A stretch of DNA of 22,823 nucleotides from JAXFQS01 sp034178815. Its GTDB lineage: Bacteria > Verrucomicrobiota > Kiritimatiellia > RFP12 > DVOR01. Shown here one piece after another: positions 21,774 through 22,823 of this stretch. The stretch covers positions 1 to 22,823 of the forward strand of contig JAXFQS010000039.1 in NCBI GenBank assembly GCA_034178815.1, written 5' to 3'. Both the position numbers and the translations under genes were made by a program. The notes under the pieces are model-generated. The model saw nothing but the letters and a program-made list of their open reading frames with translations, was not told where the DNA came from and did not search any database. Position 1 is the first letter of the stretch, and every line of letters starts with the position of its first letter.

Positions 21774-22823
21774 CCGCCATCCCCCTGATTATCCTCACCG
21801 CGGCCCTCACCGCCGGCAATGCCGAACTCGACCGCGTGGCCGCGCTCGCCGCCGCCCGCCTCCACATCCAGCGATTCGCCCCCGAACTCGCGCCCCCCGC
21901 CGTCCTCGTCCAAACCATCCTCGCCGACCCCGCCGCCCACCGTGCCCCCGCCGACTCCGAAACCCTTTGCCGCGCGGCCTACACCAACGCCATCGAGAAA
22001 GAATACAACCTCCGCCTCCCCAACCTGCGCACCACCCTCGGGCTCTCCAACGCAGAACCGCTCCCGCTTCCCGATAACCTTCGCGACCAACTCCTATCCG
22101 ACTTCCCCGGCCGCTTCCGCCAGGCCCGCGCCGAAGCCGTCGCCCGCCAGGCCCGCACCCTCGTCGCCGACATCCGCCCCACCGAAGCCGAACTCGAAAC
22201 CCTCTCCCGCGATGCCCTGCGCGACCTGATGCGCCAACGCCTCGTCGCCCGCCAAAGCCAGCCCCTGCTCCAGGAAAACCTCGACACCCTCACCCGCGAC
22301 CACATCGACCCCATCCTCGATCGCGGCTACGCCGAGCGTCAGACCCAGCGCGACACCCTCGCCGCCCTCACCACATCCGCCGCCCTCCCCCAACCCATCG
22401 CCGACCACCTCCTCGCCCAACTCCAAGCCACCATCGCCGAACGCAACCGCAACCTCCCCCCAGCCCACGCCTGGAGCCTCTTCCCCTCACTCCAGACCCG
22501 CGACCTCCCCAACGCCGTCACCAACCTCCTGCTCGCCCGCGCCCGCGCCCACATCCAGGCCGCCACCCCAAAGATTGACCCCGACACCCTCCGCCAAACG
22601 ATGCTCTCCGACCTCGAACAACACCGTACCCGTGCCCTCAGCCTCCAGACCTTCACCAACGACCTCACCCGCCAAATCCTCCCCCGCGCCGCCGACAAAT
22701 GGGCCCAGACCGCCCCGCCAGCCGAACGCCAGGAACTCAACACCCTCGCCCTCCGCCTGCTCACCATCCCCCCCTTCTCAACCCACCTCGCCACCCACCT
22801 CCACGCCACCCTCGCCGCCCCCT
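21770..22823 (+). CDS. Long helical protein, third gene of the channel operon (runs off right edge)
   Basis: An ATG at 21,770 overlaps the stop of the one-helix partner as ATGA, and the frame stays open for 351 codons to the window edge, so at least 351 residues are encoded. The product starts MTAIPLIILTAALTAGNAEL; this may be a signal peptide cut after AGNA, although it has no positive N-terminal residue. The rest is almost entirely predicted helix, rich in Ala, Leu, Arg, Thr and Gln, with segments such as FRQARAEAVARQARTLVADI and LFPSLQTRDLPNAVTNLLLA. No enzyme motif, nuclease, helicase or peptidoglycan-binding domain is seen in the visible part. Codon use matches the downstream part of the channel gene. 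No family is recognised. The tight coupling says it works with the channel pair. Confidence 0.7.
   Translation, partial: MTAIPLIILTAALTAGNAELDRVAALAAARLHIQRFAPELAPPAVLVQTILADPAAHRAPADSETLCRAAYTNAIEKEYNLRLPNLRTTLGLSNAEPLPLPDNLRDQLLSDFPGRFRQARAEAVARQARTLVADIRPTEAELETLSRDALRDLMRQRLVARQSQPLLQENLDTLTRDHIDPILDRGYAERQTQRDTLAALTTSAALPQPIADHLLAQLQATIAERNRNLPPAHAWSLFPSLQTRDLPNAVTNLLLARARAHIQAATPKIDPDTLRQTMLSDLEQHRTRALSLQTFTNDLTRQILPRAADKWAQTAPPAERQELNTLALRLLTIPPFSTHLATHLHATLAAP

Noticed and set aside
20047..22823. Direct assignment as a Zorya defence system
   Set aside because: The partner protein has no OmpA-like domain, the channel protein is far shorter than ZorA, and no known Zorya effector is visible. 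Only the general architecture matches.

Overview
The window is high-GC bacterial DNA in two transcription blocks. Everything from the left edge to about 10,905 is read on the minus strand. Everything from about 11,149 to the right edge is read on the plus strand. The blocks diverge from a 243-bp regulatory region at 10,906-11,148. No rRNA, tRNA, CRISPR array, integrase or insertion sequence was recognised. The following mix fits a Gram-negative member of the PVC superphylum, Kiritimatiellota/Verrucomicrobiota-like: a eukaryote-type IleRS, lipoproteins, large secreted beta-solenoid proteins, an exported sugar-isomerase-like lipoprotein and a signal-bearing Gfo/Idh/MocA oxidoreductase. That placement is inference and was not tested against a database.

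Minus block. A complete phosphate-starvation operon runs pstS (10,905) - pstC - 42-codon micro-ORF - pstA - pstB - phoU - phoB - phoR (ends 3,757) and closes with a clear intrinsic terminator at 3,695-3,728. An 18-bp direct repeat with Pho-box geometry (7 + 4 + 7) lies 44 bp upstream of pstS. The PhoR/PhoB pair encoded at the end of the operon therefore probably controls its own operon. Next comes ileS with its own predicted promoter. Fifteen bases after its stop is the 5' end of an unreported lipoprotein gene built from 15-residue Pro/Arg repeats (45-bp DNA repeats); it runs off the left edge.

Plus block. A near-consensus promoter drives two adjacent paralogous secreted proteins of 931 and 920 residues. 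Each has a signal peptide, a jelly-roll/LamG-like N-terminal region, Fn3-like domains, a beta-solenoid and a shared short C-terminal tail. A second near-perfect promoter drives a xylose-isomerase-like TIM-barrel lipoprotein, an oxidoreductase with a KR-type Tat-like leader (ATGA overlap) and a small helical lipoprotein (3-bp gap). This looks like an extracytoplasmic sugar-processing cluster.

After a G-rich gap of 287 bp, a third gene set begins. It encodes a MotA/ExbB-type four-helix channel subunit with a coiled-coil cytoplasmic tail, a one-helix partner, and a long helical protein that starts in an ATGA overlap and runs off the right edge. It resembles the ZorA-ZorB core of Zorya but lacks the OmpA-like domain and the known Zorya effectors. 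It is the best candidate here for an undescribed system.

At the DNA level, the strand bias in G versus C switches abruptly in blocks that ignore gene boundaries, for example inside the channel gene near 20,330.
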